Part shown: in pieces, positions 43,159 through 51,158 of the stretch
Position numbering within the stretch: position 1 is the stretch's first letter
Layout: every line of letters starts with the position of its first letter
NCBI GenBank assembly: GCA_035552775.1
Contig: DASZKW010000036.1
Coordinates: forward strand, 62,001 to 126,000
Source: DASZKW01 sp035552775
GTDB lineage: Bacteria; Actinomycetota; Acidimicrobiia; Acidimicrobiales; Palsa-688
Direction of reading: 5' to 3'
DNA length: 64,000 nucleotides
Notes under the pieces: model-generated
What the model saw: the letters and a program-made list of their open reading frames with translations, nothing else
Told to the model about the DNA's origin: nothing
Databases searched by the model: none
Translations under genes and position numbers: made by a program

Positions 43159-43944
43159 CTAGTTCTGATGACGCGCACACCACCAGGTGGTGCGCCCGCC
43201 CACGACGGCGCGGCTGAGCGGCGTGCCGTCCCGGGGGCAGATACCTCCGGCGTGACGCTCACCGGCCAGGTCGCCGGCGTGGGAGCCGCCCCGCTCGATC
43301 AGGTCCGCGAGCGTGGCGTGGAGGTGGTACGCCAGCCGGCGTAACTCGGGCCCGCGCAGGCTGCCCGCGGGGCGCAGGGGCGACAGGCCGGCTCGCCAGA
43401 GCACCTCGTCGGCGGCCAGGTTGCCCACGCCCGCGAGGCGCGCCTGGTCCATGAGACGAGCCTTCAGCGGCGCCGCACTCGCCGCCAGGGCACGTCCCAG
43501 GGCCGCGGGACCCACGCCGAGGGCGTCGGGGCCCAGGCGGTCCTCGTCGGGATCGAGCTCGACGCCGCCCAGGCGGCGCGAGTCGCGCATCCGCAGGTCG
43601 CCGCCGTCGGCGAACGCGACGGTGAAACGGTCGTGGAGCGGGTCCTCGCGCTCCGTGGTGTACATCAACTTGTCGATGTTGACTCGCCCGTCGACCACCA
43701 GACGACCGCTCATGCCGAAGCGCAAGCCCAGCACCGCGCCGACGTCGGTGTCGAGGAGGAGTAATTTTCCCCGCCTCCTCGCCGCCACGAACGAGGTCCC
43801 CGTGAGAACGGCCGCCGCCGTCGCGCCCGACAGTCCCCGCTTGAGGTACCACAAGTCGTCGGCGCTCACCCCCACCACCCGGCGGTGGAGGGCGTGGTGC
43901 TCGGCCAGCCGCCGGTAGGCCTCGACCTCTGCGAGCTCGGGCAT
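43159..43944 (-). CDS. Fpg/Nei-family DNA glycosylase
   Basis: A 261-residue base-excision repair enzyme. The N-terminus MPELAEVEAYRR has the catalytic Pro2 and Glu3. GLRFGMSGRLVV and the helix-two-turn-helix ARLAGVGNLAADEVLWRAGL are present. The C-terminal zinc finger reads ICPRDGTPL and then RTTWWCARHQ, so two of the four usual cysteines are replaced by Asp and His; metal binding may be altered. It could excise oxidised purines (MutM) or pyrimidines (Nei). It lies 6 bp after the uracil glycosylase gene, forming a repair pair. Confidence 0.9.
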   Translation of the reverse strand: MPELAEVEAYRRLAEHHALHRRVVGVSADDLWYLKRGLSGATAAAVLTGTSFVAARRRGKLLLLDTDVGAVLGLRFGMSGRLVVDGRVNIDKLMYTTEREDPLHDRFTVAFADGGDLRMRDSRRLGGVELDPDEDRLGPDALGVGPAALGRALAASAAPLKARLMDQARLAGVGNLAADEVLWRAGLSPLRPAGSLRGPELRRLAYHLHATLADLIERGGSHAGDLAGERHAGGICPRDGTPLSRAVVGGRTTWWCARHQN

Positions 43945-43950
43945 GGCCTC

Positions 43951-44703
43951 TCAGGTGCCGCGCTCGGGCCACCGCCGAGGTGCCAGCTGAGCGCCGGTCA
44001 GGGCCCGGGCCCGCACGAACACGGCGTCGAGCATGTCCTCGCTCAGGCGCCCGGTGAAGGTGTTCTGCTGGCTCGGATGGTACGAGCAGACCACGGTGCG
44101 CCCCGCCGCCGCCGGCACCTCGACCAGGTGGCCGAAGCGGGGACGGGGCCTCACCCCGACGATGGCGGCCGTCGCTTCGTACGCGAAGGCGCCGAGGGCC
44201 ACCACCACGCGCACGTCGCGCAGCGCTTCGAGCTCCCTGGCCAGGTACGGCAGGCAGGTGTCGCGCTCCTGTCTCGTCGGCCGGTTGGCCGGCGGGGCGC
44301 AGCGCACCGCGGCGGAGACGTACGCGCCCTGCAGGGCCAACCCGTCGCCCGGGTGGCGGCTGGTCGCCTGGTTGGCGAAGCCGGTCCGGTGCAGGGAAGC
44401 GAACAGCCAGTCGCCCGAGCGATCCCCGGTGAAGACCCGGCCGGTCCGGTTGCCGCCGTGGGCGGCGGGAGCCAGACCGGCGACGAGCACCGTCGCCTGG
44501 GGATCACCGAACCCGGGCACCGGTCTGCCCCAGTACACCTCGTCGCGGTAGGCGGCCCGCCGTTGCCTGGCCACCTGTTCCCGCCACGCCACCAACCGCG
44601 GACAGGCGCGGCACCCGGAGATCTCGGTGGCCAGCGCCGCCAACTGCTCGGCACGCCGGTCCGGGCTGCCCCGTGAACGGGTGGCGGAGTCCGGAGGCGA
44701 CAT
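43951..44703 (-). CDS. Uracil-DNA glycosylase, family 5 (UdgB type)
   Basis: The 250-residue protein has an iron-sulfur-type cysteine start CRACPRLVAWRE (C31, C34) with further cysteines in VRCAPPANRPTRQERDTC. The active-site motif GLAPAAHGGNRTGRVFTGDR is that of UdgB, which lacks the catalytic Asp of family 4 and also removes hypoxanthine and ethenocytosine. SYHPSQQNTFTGRL is the leucine-loop His motif. It forms an operon with the Fpg/Nei gene. Confidence 0.92.
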   Translation of the reverse strand: MSPPDSATRSRGSPDRRAEQLAALATEISGCRACPRLVAWREQVARQRRAAYRDEVYWGRPVPGFGDPQATVLVAGLAPAAHGGNRTGRVFTGDRSGDWLFASLHRTGFANQATSRHPGDGLALQGAYVSAAVRCAPPANRPTRQERDTCLPYLARELEALRDVRVVVALGAFAYEATAAIVGVRPRPRFGHLVEVPAAAGRTVVCSYHPSQQNTFTGRLSEDMLDAVFVRARALTGAQLAPRRWPERGT

Positions 44704-44748
44704 GGCGTCACCGTAGGTTGCCCTTCTCCTCTAGCTTGACCAGGCAAC

Positions 44749-45501
44749 ATGACCGACGCATCACCTCCCCGGCGGCGCCGGGCTACCACCCCCGCCCCGA
44801 CCCTGGTGCTGCTGGTGCGCCACGGCACCACGCCGACGACCGGCAAGGTGCTGCCGGGGCGGGCACGCGGACTCCATCTCGCCGACTCCGGCCGGGCCCA
44901 GGCGGACTCGGTGGCGTCGCGCATCGCGGGGTGGGCGAGCGCCGATCGGTCTGACGATCACGCCGGCGCCAAGCAGTCCGGCGCCAAGCGGTCCGCGGCC
45001 AGGCGATCAGGCGACAAAGGGCCTCGGGTCGCTGCCGTGTACGCCTCGCCGCTCGAGCGCGCCCGGGAGACGGCCGCACCAATAGCCAAGGCCCTCGGCC
45101 TCGCAGTGACCGTCGAACGGGGCCTGCTCGAATGTGACTTCGGCACGTGGACGGGGGCTGGGCTGCGTGAGCTGGCCAAAGATCCCGCGTGGGTCACCGT
45201 GCAGCGCCACCCGAGCGGCTTCCGCTTCCCCGGCGGGGAGTCGTTTCCGGCGATGCAGGCTCGCATCGTCGACGCCATCGGGGCCATATGCGCGCGCCAC
45301 CGGGGCGAGGCGGTCGTGGCGGTGTCCCACGCCGATCCGATCAAGGCCGCAGTGGCCGACGCCATGGGCACGCCCCTCGACCTGTTCCAGCGCATAGTCA
45401 TCTCGCCGTGCTCGCTGACCGCCATCAGCTACGCGCCGACGGGCCCGACCGTGCTCGCCGTCAACTCGACGGCATCGCTCACGGAGGTGGGGTTGTCATG
45501 A
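44749..45501 (+). CDS. Histidine phosphatase family protein (MSMEG_4193-type)
   Basis: A 250-residue phosphoglycerate mutase-like enzyme. LVRHGTTPTTG near 22-32 carries the phospho-accepting His, SPLERARETAAPIA follows, and SHADPIKAAVADA has the second His. A Lys/Ser-rich linker near 70-90 derives from a 15-bp repeated unit. It is the first gene of a trio with DUF3090 and SCO1664 genes, conserved in Actinobacteria and in many next to mshC. An inverted repeat GTTGCC (44717-44722) / GGCAAC (44743-44748) stands right before the ATG. Substrate unknown. Confidence 0.9.
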   Translation: MTDASPPRRRRATTPAPTLVLLVRHGTTPTTGKVLPGRARGLHLADSGRAQADSVASRIAGWASADRSDDHAGAKQSGAKRSAARRSGDKGPRVAAVYASPLERARETAAPIAKALGLAVTVERGLLECDFGTWTGAGLRELAKDPAWVTVQRHPSGFRFPGGESFPAMQARIVDAIGAICARHRGEAVVAVSHADPIKAAVADAMGTPLDLFQRIVISPCSLTAISYAPTGPTVLAVNSTASLTEVGLS

Positions 45502-46013
45502 GCGCTTCGTTCGAGCTGCCGGCCGCCGACAGGTTCACCCTGGGCACCACAGGAGAGCCCGGGCAACGCACCTTCTACCTCCAGGCCCGCCTCGGTGACC
45601 AGCTGGTCACCTTGAAGCTGGAGAAGCAGCAGGTCGCGGCGCTCGCCCAACTGCTCAACCAGCTGCTCGAGGATCTCCCGACCGCGGGACCGCTGCCCAC
45701 CGAGCTCGAGCTCGAGGAGCCAGCCCTGCCGGAGTGGGCGATCGGAGCCATCCAGCTCGCCTACGACGCCGGCAGCGACAGGGTGGTGCTGCTGGTCGAG
45801 GAGGTCGAGACAGTCGATGAGAACGGCGACCCCCGCCCCGCAGGGGGCATGGCCCGCCTGGCGGTCAGCCGGGAGCAGGCCGCAGCCGCCGCCCTCCGAG
45901 GCGCCGACCTGGTCTCGTCCGGCCGGCCCCGATGCTCGCTGTGCGGCTTCCCTGTCGATGCCGACGGTCACTCCTGCCCGCGCACCAACGGGCACGGGCC
46001 GCCCAGCTTGTAG
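45498..46013 (+). CDS. DUF3090 family protein
   Basis: A 171-residue protein of the second trio family. It has FTLGTTGEPGQRTFYLQARL near the start, ALPEWAIGAIQLAYDAGSDR, and a C-terminal zinc-ribbon-like pair CSLCGFPVDADGHSCPRTNG, which is typical of the family. Its ATG at 45498 overlaps the phosphatase stop (ATGA). Biochemical role is unknown. Co-conservation with the two neighbours suggests a shared pathway. Confidence 0.93.
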   Translation: MSASFELPAADRFTLGTTGEPGQRTFYLQARLGDQLVTLKLEKQQVAALAQLLNQLLEDLPTAGPLPTELELEEPALPEWAIGAIQLAYDAGSDRVVLLVEEVETVDENGDPRPAGGMARLAVSREQAAAAALRGADLVSSGRPRCSLCGFPVDADGHSCPRTNGHGPPSL

Positions 46014-46017
46014 GGCC

Positions 46018-46752
46018 GTGCCCGTACCCGAGGCATCGTCGCCGCACGACGGTCCCCCCGACGCGCTCGAGGTGCTGCGCAGCGGCGAGATCGAGCTCCA
46101 GGGGCGGATGCCGTGGAGCAGCAACGCCACGTTCCTCGTCACCGTCGCCCTCGACGGGTGCCAGATGCCCGCCATCTACAAACCCGAGCGCGGCGAGCGG
46201 CCCCTTTGGGACTTCCCGGGCGGGCTGTTCCGGCGGGAAGTGGCGGCCTACGAGCTCGCTGTCGCCCTCGGCTGGGAGATGGTGCCCGAGACCGTCTTGC
46301 GCACCGACGCGCCGTTCGGCGTCGGATCGGTGCAACGCTTCGTCGACGCCGACTTCGAGCACCACTACTTCACCCTCCTGGAGGACCCCCGCCACCACCG
46401 GGCGCTGGCCCGCATGGGCGCTTTCGACGTGCTGGCCAACAATGCCGACCGCAAGGGTGGACACTGCCTCCTCGACGCCGAAGGCCGCATCTGGGGGATC
46501 GACCACGGGCTGTGCTTCCATCCCCAGATGAAGCTGCGCACCGTCATCTGGGATTTCGCCGGCACCCCGATCGCCGACGACGTTCTCGCCGACGTGCGCC
46601 GCCTCGGGACACGCGGGTTCCCAGATTTGCTGAAGGGACAGCTCACCGCGGTCGAGATCGGCGCCCTCGAGGCGCGGATCTCCGAGCTGCTACGCCGGCG
46701 CCGCCTCCCCCACCCCCAGAGCGACCACCCCTACCCCTGGCCGCTGGTGTGA
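46018..46752 (+). CDS. SCO1664 family protein (PI3/4-kinase-like fold)
   Basis: A 244-residue third member of the trio. IYKPERGERPLWDFPGGLFR is a lysine-containing nucleotide-binding strand, and AFDVLANNADRKGGHCLL plus WGIDHGLCFHP are catalytic-loop and metal-binding motifs like those of PI3/4-kinase or HipA-like kinases. GTG 46018 lies 4 bp after the DUF3090 stop. The function is unknown. A kinase beside a phosphatase and a ribbon protein hints at a phosphorylated metabolite or protein switch. Confidence 0.9.
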   Translation: MPVPEASSPHDGPPDALEVLRSGEIELQGRMPWSSNATFLVTVALDGCQMPAIYKPERGERPLWDFPGGLFRREVAAYELAVALGWEMVPETVLRTDAPFGVGSVQRFVDADFEHHYFTLLEDPRHHRALARMGAFDVLANNADRKGGHCLLDAEGRIWGIDHGLCFHPQMKLRTVIWDFAGTPIADDVLADVRRLGTRGFPDLLKGQLTAVEIGALEARISELLRRRRLPHPQSDHPYPWPLV

Positions 46753-46776
46753 GCGCGGTCCTGCCCTGGTGCCGTT

Positions 46777-46819
46777 GGCTATTGCGGCGTCGGCTATTGC
46801 GGCGTCGGCTATTGCGGCA
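46777..46819. repeat. 15-bp tandem repeat at the trio/etfA junction
   Basis: Nearly three copies of GGCTATTGCGGCGTC lie in the 71-bp gap between the convergent SCO1664 and etfA genes. No hairpin terminator is apparent. Confidence 0.8.
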
Positions 46820-46823
46820 CTGA

Positions 46824-47795
46824 CTAGGAACGGGCCTCGAGCGCCTCGATGAGCTTGGGCAGCACCTTGTGCACGTCACCGACGACCCCGAGATCGGCGA
46901 TCGACAGGATCGGGGCGTCCTGGTCCTTGTTGATGGCCACTATGTTCTTCGACCCCTTCATGCCGACCATGTGCTGGGTGGCACCGGAGATGCCGACGGC
47001 GATGTACACGGTGGGCTTGACGGTCTTGCCCGTCTGGCCGACCTGGTGGGAGTAGGGGACCCAGCCTGCGTCGACGATGGCGCGCGACGCGCCGGCGGCG
47101 CCGTGGAGGAGCTTGGCCAGCCGCTCCACCAGGTCGAAGTTCTTCGCCTCGCCGAGGCCCCGGCCCCCCGAAACCACCACCGCGGCCTCGTCGAGCCGGG
47201 GACCCTCCTGCTCCTCGACGTGGCGTTGGGTGACGGCCGCCGCGTTGGCGGAGCCGAGCTCGGGCACCTCGAGGCCGGCCGTCTCCGCGCGCCCACCACC
47301 CGACGCCTCGGCCGTGAACGACTTGGCCCGCACGACGTAGATCCCTGGGTCGCCGGCGTCCAAGCGGGCCGTGAGCACCTCGTTGCCACCGAAAATGGCG
47401 TGCTCGGTGACCAGGCCGCCGGTGTCGGTGATCCCGACGACGTTGGTCAACACCGGCCGATCCAACTTGACCGACAGGCGGGCGGCGATGTCGCGGCCGT
47501 CGTAGGTCTGGGGTACGAGGACCGCCTTCGGACCCGAACCCGCCACCACCGCGGCGGCGATGGCCCCGGCCACCGCCGGGCCGGGCAGCAAGGCGCCGAT
47601 GTCGCCGACGCCGTACAACGTGGTGGCGCCGTAGGAACCGACCTCACCGGCCAAGTCGGTGGGGTCTGCCCACGTGACGGCCTCGACCGTGGTCGCCAGA
47701 TCCCGGGCCTTGGTCAGCAGCTCCAGGGACAGGGAAGCCACTCCAGCTCCGCCCGGCGCCGGCTCGGCGACCACCCAGATCTTGTCTAAGGGCAC
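46824..47795 (-). CDS. etfA: Electron transfer flavoprotein subunit alpha
   Basis: EtfA holds the FAD that takes electrons from acyl-CoA dehydrogenases. The 323-residue protein has the C-terminal FAD motif with AIVDAGWVPYSHQVGQTGKT and YIAVGISGATQHMVGMKGSK. Its GTG at 47795 overlaps the etfB stop (TAGTG). The N-terminal domain pairs with EtfB. No acyl-CoA dehydrogenase gene is close. Confidence 0.96.
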   Translation of the reverse strand: MPLDKIWVVAEPAPGGAGVASLSLELLTKARDLATTVEAVTWADPTDLAGEVGSYGATTLYGVGDIGALLPGPAVAGAIAAAVVAGSGPKAVLVPQTYDGRDIAARLSVKLDRPVLTNVVGITDTGGLVTEHAIFGGNEVLTARLDAGDPGIYVVRAKSFTAEASGGGRAETAGLEVPELGSANAAAVTQRHVEEQEGPRLDEAAVVVSGGRGLGEAKNFDLVERLAKLLHGAAGASRAIVDAGWVPYSHQVGQTGKTVKPTVYIAVGISGATQHMVGMKGSKNIVAINKDQDAPILSIADLGVVGDVHKVLPKLIEALEARS

Positions 47796-48574
47796 TAGAT
47801 GACCCTCAGCTGCTCGAGGAACGCCACGATTCGCTGGTGGGCGTCACCCTCGTCGACGACAATCTCGCCGCTTTGACGCTCCTCCGCGGGCGTGACCGAC
47901 AGGACCTGCTGGCGGGCACCGGCAGCACCGACCTCACCCGCCGACAGGCCCAAGTCGGCCACCGTGACCTCGTCCACCGGCTTGTTCTTGGCCGCCATGA
48001 TGCCCTTGAAGGACGGGTAGCGCGGCTCGACGACGCCGGCGGTTACCGTCACCAGGGCGGGCAACGGGCACTCCACGTCGTCGGACCCGGCTTCGGTCTG
48101 GCGGTTCACGCGAACCGTCCCCCCCGACACCTCCACCCTCTTGGCGAAGCTGACCGAGGGCAGTCCCAGCACCTCGGCCACCTGCACCGGCACGGTCCCG
48201 GTGTAGCCGTCGGTGGACTCGGTGCCGGCGATCACCAGGTCTGGATCGGCTCGGCGGATCGCCGCCGCCAGCACCTTGGCGGTCGAAAGTGAATCCGAAC
48301 CGGCGAGGGCGTCGTCGCTTACAAGTATCGCCTTTGCCGCGCCCATGGCCAGCGCCGTGCGCAGCCCGCTCTTCTCGCTGTGAGGTGCCATGGAGACAAG
48401 GGTCACGGCACCCTCGCCGGCTGCGTCGACCAACTGGAGAGCCATCTCCACGCCGTAGGAATCGGAGTCGTCGAGGATGAGCTTGCCGTCACGGACCAGG
48501 GTTTGGGTGTCGGGCGAGAGCTTCCCCGGTTGGGCCGGGTCGGGGATCTGCTTGACGCAGACGACGACGTTCAT
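47795..48574 (-). CDS. etfB: Electron transfer flavoprotein subunit beta
   Basis: A 259-residue partner of EtfA with VVVCVKQIPDPAQPGKLSPD at the start, DSYGVEMALQLVDAAG, and the AMP-binding GTESTDGYTGTVPVQVAEVL. The family signature VEPRYPSFKGIMAAKNKPVD is intact. It lies upstream of etfA in one transcript. A CACAAT hexamer 7 nt before the ATG may be the promoter. Confidence 0.96.
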   Translation of the reverse strand: MNVVVCVKQIPDPAQPGKLSPDTQTLVRDGKLILDDSDSYGVEMALQLVDAAGEGAVTLVSMAPHSEKSGLRTALAMGAAKAILVSDDALAGSDSLSTAKVLAAAIRRADPDLVIAGTESTDGYTGTVPVQVAEVLGLPSVSFAKRVEVSGGTVRVNRQTEAGSDDVECPLPALVTVTAGVVEPRYPSFKGIMAAKNKPVDEVTVADLGLSAGEVGAAGARQQVLSVTPAEERQSGEIVVDEGDAHQRIVAFLEQLRVI

Positions 48575-48794
48575 GCCGTCGATTGTGACCCACCCCAGCT
48601 CCGCGGCACCACTCGGGCGCCATCAGCCGGCGGAGGTGGCTGCCGCCAGGGTGCCACCCCTCTGGTAGCGTGACCCCAACCCGGCCGCATCGGTGCATGT
48701 GGCCGCAGCCACGTCCTCCGCGCCACGGGAGGCGACAAAGCAGGAGCGAGAGTACAGGTGGGCGGGCGTACCGACGGCAAGGGAGACTGATCAC

Positions 48795-49178
48795 GTGGCC
48801 AGGCAGGACGAGGTGAGACTGGTTGTCCCCGCCATGCCCGAGTTTCTTCGCCTGGCCAGGGTCACCGCGGCCGGGCTGGCGAGCCGCCTGGGCTTCACCT
48901 TCGACCAGGTCGAAGACCTCCGCCTGGCCATCGACGAGCTGTGCTACGGGCTCACGGGCACCCACGGGCGCCCCGGGGGCACTGTCGACGTGCGTTACGT
49001 GATCGGTGACGACAGCCTCGAAGTGGAAGGTCACGGCCGATTCGACGGAGACCACCGCAACGTCGAGCTGACCGAGCTGTCGCAAGTTATCCTGGCCGCT
49101 CTGGTCGACGAGCACGAGCTGACCGACGCATCCGAGGGACCCCGTTTCCGCCTGCTCAAGCGGCGGGCGCAGGCGTGA
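48795..49178 (+). CDS. RsbW-like anti-sigma factor with degenerate ATP site
   Basis: A 127-residue GHKL-like protein: VRLVVPAMPEFLRLARVTAA and FTFDQVEDLRLAIDELCYGL. In normal RsbW the last motif ends E..NA..HA; here ELCYGLTGTHG lacks the Asn that binds Mg-ATP, and no clear D.G.G loop exists. It may bind sigma without phosphorylating an antagonist. GTG 48795 has GGGAG 9 nt upstream. It is linked through a 27-codon frame to the sigma-factor gene, its likely target. Confidence 0.8.
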   Translation: MARQDEVRLVVPAMPEFLRLARVTAAGLASRLGFTFDQVEDLRLAIDELCYGLTGTHGRPGGTVDVRYVIGDDSLEVEGHGRFDGDHRNVELTELSQVILAALVDEHELTDASEGPRFRLLKRRAQA

Positions 49179-49258
49179 ACGAACGCGAACACGGCGAGCA
49201 CGACTCGCGGCCGGGGTCGGCCACCGAGTCGCGGGCACCCGAGCCGGGGGCGGCGTGA
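49175..49258 (+). CDS. Possible 27-residue bridging reading frame
   Basis: GTG at 49175 overlaps the anti-sigma stop (GTGA), and TGA at 49256-49258 overlaps the sigma GTG at 49255 (GTGA). The product would be hydrophilic and acidic, starting VNEREHGEHDSRPG and ending APEPGAA. It may exist only to keep ribosomes coupled from anti-sigma to sigma, or it may be chance. No homologue is known to me. Confidence 0.35.
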   Translation: MNEREHGEHDSRPGSATESRAPEPGAA

Positions 49259-50010
49259 CCTTCGACCCCGACCAGCGGGCCGCGCTGCGGGCCAAGTTCC
49301 TCGAGTTCGCCAGCGACCGCGACCCGAAGCTTCGTGACGAGCTGGTCGCCGCCCACATAGGTCTGGCCGAGTACCTCGCCCGCCGCTTCGCCAACCGTGG
49401 CGAACCGCTCGACGACCTGATCCAAGTGGCATCGTTGGGCCTGTTGAAGGCCATCGACCGCTTCGATCCCGAACGCGGCGTCGAATTTTCCACATACGCC
49501 ACCCACACCATCGTCGGTGAGCTGAAGCGGCACTTCCGCGACAAGGGCTGGGCCGTCCGGGCCCCCCGGCGGATGCAGGAGCTGTACCTGCGCCTGGGCA
49601 AGGTGGTGGCGGCTCTGGGCCAGGAGCTCGGCCGGTCACCGACGATCGCCGAGTTGGCGGCGGAAGTCCAAGTCACCGAGGAAGAGGTACTGGAGGCCCT
49701 CGAAGCCGGGCAGGCCTACCGCTTCACTTCGCTCGACGCCCCCGCCGGCGGTGACAGCGATGGCGAGACACTCGGCGCCCGCATGGGTACCGACGACCCC
49801 GATATGGATGGTGCGGAACGGCGGGCGACGCTGTCGCCGCTGCTCTCCCGCCTGCCCCCGCGCGAGCAGCTCATCCTGCACCTCCGCTTCTACGAGGGAC
49901 TGACGCAGGCCGAGATCGCCGAGCGGCTGGGGATCTCCCAGATGCACGTGTCGCGCCTGTTGGCCAGGAGCGTCGCCCAGCTCCGCGGGGAAGCCGGGAT
50001 CGGCGCCTGA
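49255..50010 (+). CDS. RNA polymerase sigma factor, SigB/SigF/SigG-like
   Basis: A 251-residue group 3 sigma factor. Region 2 contains DDLIQVASLGLLKAIDRFDP and GVEFSTYATHTIVGELKRHF, region 3 GRSPTIAELAAEVQVTEEEV, and region 4 LPPREQLILHLRFYEGLTQA and ISQMHVSRLLARSVAQL. These match stress/sporulation sigma factors controlled by RsbW-type proteins. The GTG start sits in a GTGA overlap with the small frame upstream. It may read promoters like the one noted at 13378-13402. Confidence 0.93.
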   Translation: MTFDPDQRAALRAKFLEFASDRDPKLRDELVAAHIGLAEYLARRFANRGEPLDDLIQVASLGLLKAIDRFDPERGVEFSTYATHTIVGELKRHFRDKGWAVRAPRRMQELYLRLGKVVAALGQELGRSPTIAELAAEVQVTEEEVLEALEAGQAYRFTSLDAPAGGDSDGETLGARMGTDDPDMDGAERRATLSPLLSRLPPREQLILHLRFYEGLTQAEIAERLGISQMHVSRLLARSVAQLRGEAGIGA

Positions 50011-50068
50011 CCCGCTGTCGACGCCTGCCACCGATCCCCCGGTCACGACCGCGGAGCACGGGGCGGCC

Positions 50069-50983
50069 ATGAGACTGCTGCTGATCGTCAACGCCTCCGC
50101 CTCGTCGGTCACGGCCCGCGCCCGTGTCGTGATCCAAAAGGCCCTGGCCGCCGACCATGACCTGGCTGTTGCGGAAACCAGCAGGCGCGGCCACGCGTCC
50201 CGGCTGGCCCAAGGGGCCGCTGCCGACAATGTCGAGGCGGTACTGGTGCTCGGTGGCGACGGCACCCTCAACGAGGCGGCGAACGGATTGGCCGGCACCT
50301 CGACGGCTCTCGGTGTGCTGCCCGGGGGATCGACCAATGTGTTCGCACGCAGCATCGGCATGACCAACGACCCCATCGAGGCGACCGGCGAGCTGCTCGG
50401 CGCCCTGGCCCGAGGATCGATTCGCCCGGTGAACCTCGGTTCGGTCAACGGCCGCTACTTCTTGTTCCATGTGGGGATCGGCTTCGACGCAGCCGTGGTC
50501 TCCCGCGTCGAGCGGCGCGCCACCCTCAAGCGTTACGCAGGTCACCCGCTGTTCGTGTGGGCGGCGGTGGCCACCTGGTCCCGCCACTACGACCGCCGCC
50601 GGCCCCACTTCCGCCTCGAGGTCCCCGGCCGTGAGGCCGTCGAGGACGGCTTCTTTGCCATAGGCCTCAACTGCGACCCCTACACCTTTCTGCGGGACCG
50701 CCCCCTGCACGTGGCCCCGGGGACCGGGCTCGACACCGCGCTCGCCCTGGTCACCTTCCGCACCCTCGATCTGGCAATCTTCGTCCCCCTGATCGTGGAC
50801 GCGTTGTTCGGTGGCCGCAGGCTGGGGCGGCACCGCAGGGTGGACAGGGCCACCCAGGTGACCGAAGCGGTGGTGACCGGCTACGGGCCGGTGCCCTACC
50901 AGGTCGACGGCGACTACCTGGGGGAGGCGGAGCGCTTGGACTTGCGCTCCGAGAGTGCCGTCCTGCGCTTGGTGGTGCCGTAG
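50069..50983 (+). CDS. Diacylglycerol kinase-family lipid kinase
   Basis: A 304-residue DAGK_cat protein. The nucleotide motif LGGDGTLNEAANG (61-73) and LGVLPGGSTNVFARSIGM are diagnostic. The C-terminal domain carries YQVDGDYLGEAERLDL, the family's second conserved Asp-Gly. Such enzymes phosphorylate diacylglycerol, sphingosine-like or polyprenyl lipids; the substrate is not evident. It is 58 bp after the sigma gene, perhaps in one transcript. Confidence 0.9.
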   Translation: MRLLLIVNASASSVTARARVVIQKALAADHDLAVAETSRRGHASRLAQGAAADNVEAVLVLGGDGTLNEAANGLAGTSTALGVLPGGSTNVFARSIGMTNDPIEATGELLGALARGSIRPVNLGSVNGRYFLFHVGIGFDAAVVSRVERRATLKRYAGHPLFVWAAVATWSRHYDRRRPHFRLEVPGREAVEDGFFAIGLNCDPYTFLRDRPLHVAPGTGLDTALALVTFRTLDLAIFVPLIVDALFGGRRLGRHRRVDRATQVTEAVVTGYGPVPYQVDGDYLGEAERLDLRSESAVLRLVVP

Positions 50984-51089
50984 CGGCGGCCCGCGCCCAC
51001 CTATTCATCCCCTAGACCCCTTGCGCGCACCTCTGTGCGCCCTTTATCCTGTTAGTAGGCAGTTGCGCCGGTTTGGTGGTGGGCGACTG

Positions 51090-51105
51090 TGTGAAGTATT
51101 TCACA
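51090..51105. promoter_or_regulatory. CRP-like operator upstream of whiB
   Basis: TGTGA-AGTATT-TCACA is an exact match to the CRP/FNR-family consensus TGTGA-N6-TCACA, with perfect 6-bp arms. It lies 54 bp before the whiB GTG. In M. tuberculosis the CRP homologue Rv3676 controls whiB1, so the arrangement looks conserved. The regulator gene is not in this window. Confidence 0.7.
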
Positions 51106-51158
51106 ATCTTTTCAGCTTTCTTCCCGCACAGCTTCACATCTCGCCAGGAGGCGACCGA

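Noticed and set aside
42998..43183. Minus-strand extension of the response-regulator frame with PRQDSNLRTRLRRPVL
   Set aside because: It is the antisense translation of the tRNA-Arg gene, a well-known false reading; the receiver domain starts at 42997.
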